Assembly (NCBI GenBank): GCA_025454675.1
Contig: JALONZ010000122.1
Coordinates: forward strand, 1-6,326
Length of the DNA: 6,326 nucleotides
Direction: 5' to 3'
Source of the DNA: Anaerolineae bacterium
GTDB lineage: Bacteria > Chloroflexota > Anaerolineae > Aggregatilineales > Phototrophicaceae
This document shows positions 5,497-6,326 of this stretch, piece by piece. The first letter of the stretch is position 1. Every line of letters begins with the position of its first letter. Under the pieces are notes generated by a model that did not search any database, was not told where the DNA came from, and was given only the letters and a program-made list of their open reading frames with translations. Made by a program: the position numbers and the translations under genes.

Positions 5497-6326
5497 ATGA
5501 ACACCAAAAACCAATTACCACTTTTTGCTGATTTACCACCCCAAAGCGCAAATGAGATTCACAAAAAAACGGCACTCAAACACACCTATGCACTTTTCTT
5601 ACAATTTCTGAAAGAATCGGGCAAATCGGAGCATACACTCAAAGCCTTTGATGCGGATTTGCGCCTCGCGGGGAGTTATTTGGATGACTCACGCACGATT
5701 GGCGAGTTGACCACCACCGACCTGAACGATTTTTTATATTGGCTGGAAAATGGGCGCGGTGTACCCTGTAGCCGAAAAAGTTATGCCCGCCGTGTGACCA
5801 CGCTTAAAGTATATTTTCGTTGGCTAAAAGGGTTAGGCGCAATTCCATTAGACCCCGCCAAAGCGGTATTGCAACGGTCTGGACCCGCGCCCTTGTCGGA
5901 TGTGTTGTCATTCGCACAAATTGAAGCGTGCATCGAAGCCAGTCGTACATTTCGCAAAGGGGAGCATCAAGATTATCGCCCAGAGATGTTATTTCGCTTA
6001 TGTGCCGATACGGGCATGAAAAAAGGGGAGGTGATGGCACTCAAACCTGAAGATATAGACCGTAGCAATCCATACCAACCGATTGTCACTATCCGCCACA
6101 AATCGCGCAATGTGTACAAAGAACGGCGCATCCCACTCGACCCCGATTGGCTACTTATTTTGGATGCGTATCTTGACCAATATCCACAAAAAGCCGATAA
6201 AAATGGGCATAAAAAGCCCGAAATCATCACTTGTACCGCGCGAAATTTGGAATATATCCTCACCGATATTGGGACGGCGGCGAGATTGCCATTTAACTTG
6301 TCGTTTGAAGTGTTGCGATGGACGAG
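5497..6326 (+). CDS. Tyrosine recombinase/integrase-like protein with altered active site (3' end outside window)
   Basis: Xer/phage-integrase-like protein, 276 residues visible and open at the window end. An N-terminal SAM-like core-binding domain (about 25-125: HTYALFLQFLKESGKSEHTLKAF through LKVYFRWLKGLGAI) is followed by the catalytic domain. Aligned by eye with E. coli XerD, ATGLRVSE reads ADTGMKKGE, so catalytic Arg I is Lys175; the beta-hairpin lysine region is IRHKSRNVYKERRIPL, with Lys202 a candidate; and LSPHVLRH reads LSFEVLRW, so the HxxR histidine is Glu271 while Arg274 stays. The tyrosine is beyond the edge. This may be a non-cutting DNA-binding relative or a divergent enzyme. 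Start: ATG 5497 has AGGA (5484-5487) nine bases upstream; ATG 5491, two codons earlier, has it only three bases away. Long clean frame and codon use like its neighbours argue against decay. Confidence 0.85.
   Translation, partial: MNTKNQLPLFADLPPQSANEIHKKTALKHTYALFLQFLKESGKSEHTLKAFDADLRLAGSYLDDSRTIGELTTTDLNDFLYWLENGRGVPCSRKSYARRVTTLKVYFRWLKGLGAIPLDPAKAVLQRSGPAPLSDVLSFAQIEACIEASRTFRKGEHQDYRPEMLFRLCADTGMKKGEVMALKPEDIDRSNPYQPIVTIRHKSRNVYKERRIPLDPDWLLILDAYLDQYPQKADKNGHKKPEIITCTARNLEYILTDIGTAARLPFNLSFEVLRWT

Noticed and set aside
5497..6326. Integrase as proof of a mobile element in the window
   Set aside because: No attachment-site repeats, tRNA target, cargo or composition shift is visible, and the active site is altered.

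Overview
The window reads as ordinary chromosome from a bacterium of moderate GC content. The gene set and its mixture fit a Chloroflexota (Anaerolineae-like) lineage: an AspRS of bacterial type, an LCP protein with a long proline-rich cytoplasmic arm, a LipM-type octanoyltransferase, and short divergent promoters with extended -10 boxes. This lineage call is inference from protein flavour, not a database result, and is only moderately secure.

Layout from left to right: the C-terminal two thirds of aspS (+, cut by the window edge); a MIP-family channel (-); a 412-bp gene-free gap holding several small hairpins and no credible gene; an LCP (LytR-CpsA-Psr) cell-wall enzyme (-); a LipM/LplA-fold octanoyltransferase (+); a multi-spanning membrane protein with a repetitive Pro/Gln/Tyr tail (-); and a tyrosine-recombinase-like gene (+, cut by the right edge). 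Two nearly identical 28-bp palindromes sit exactly 12 bp beyond the stop codons of aspS and the LCP gene.

The genes do not form one operon. Strands alternate: aspS and the channel converge; LCP and lipM diverge from a 29-bp gap with interlocked promoters; lipM and the membrane protein converge and overlap by 11 bp; the membrane protein and the recombinase diverge from a 99-bp gap with a pair of TGn-TATAAT promoters. Functions are mostly housekeeping or envelope-related (translation, solute channel, wall-polymer attachment, lipoylation).

The points most worth a second look are the recombinase, whose first catalytic Arg reads Lys and whose HxxR histidine reads Glu; the channel, whose inferred selectivity filter (His-Ile-Ala-Arg) matches plant tonoplast aquaporins rather than AqpZ or GlpF; the structured gap between 1973 and 2270; and the paired palindromes. 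I did not find a convincing multi-gene novel system in this window.
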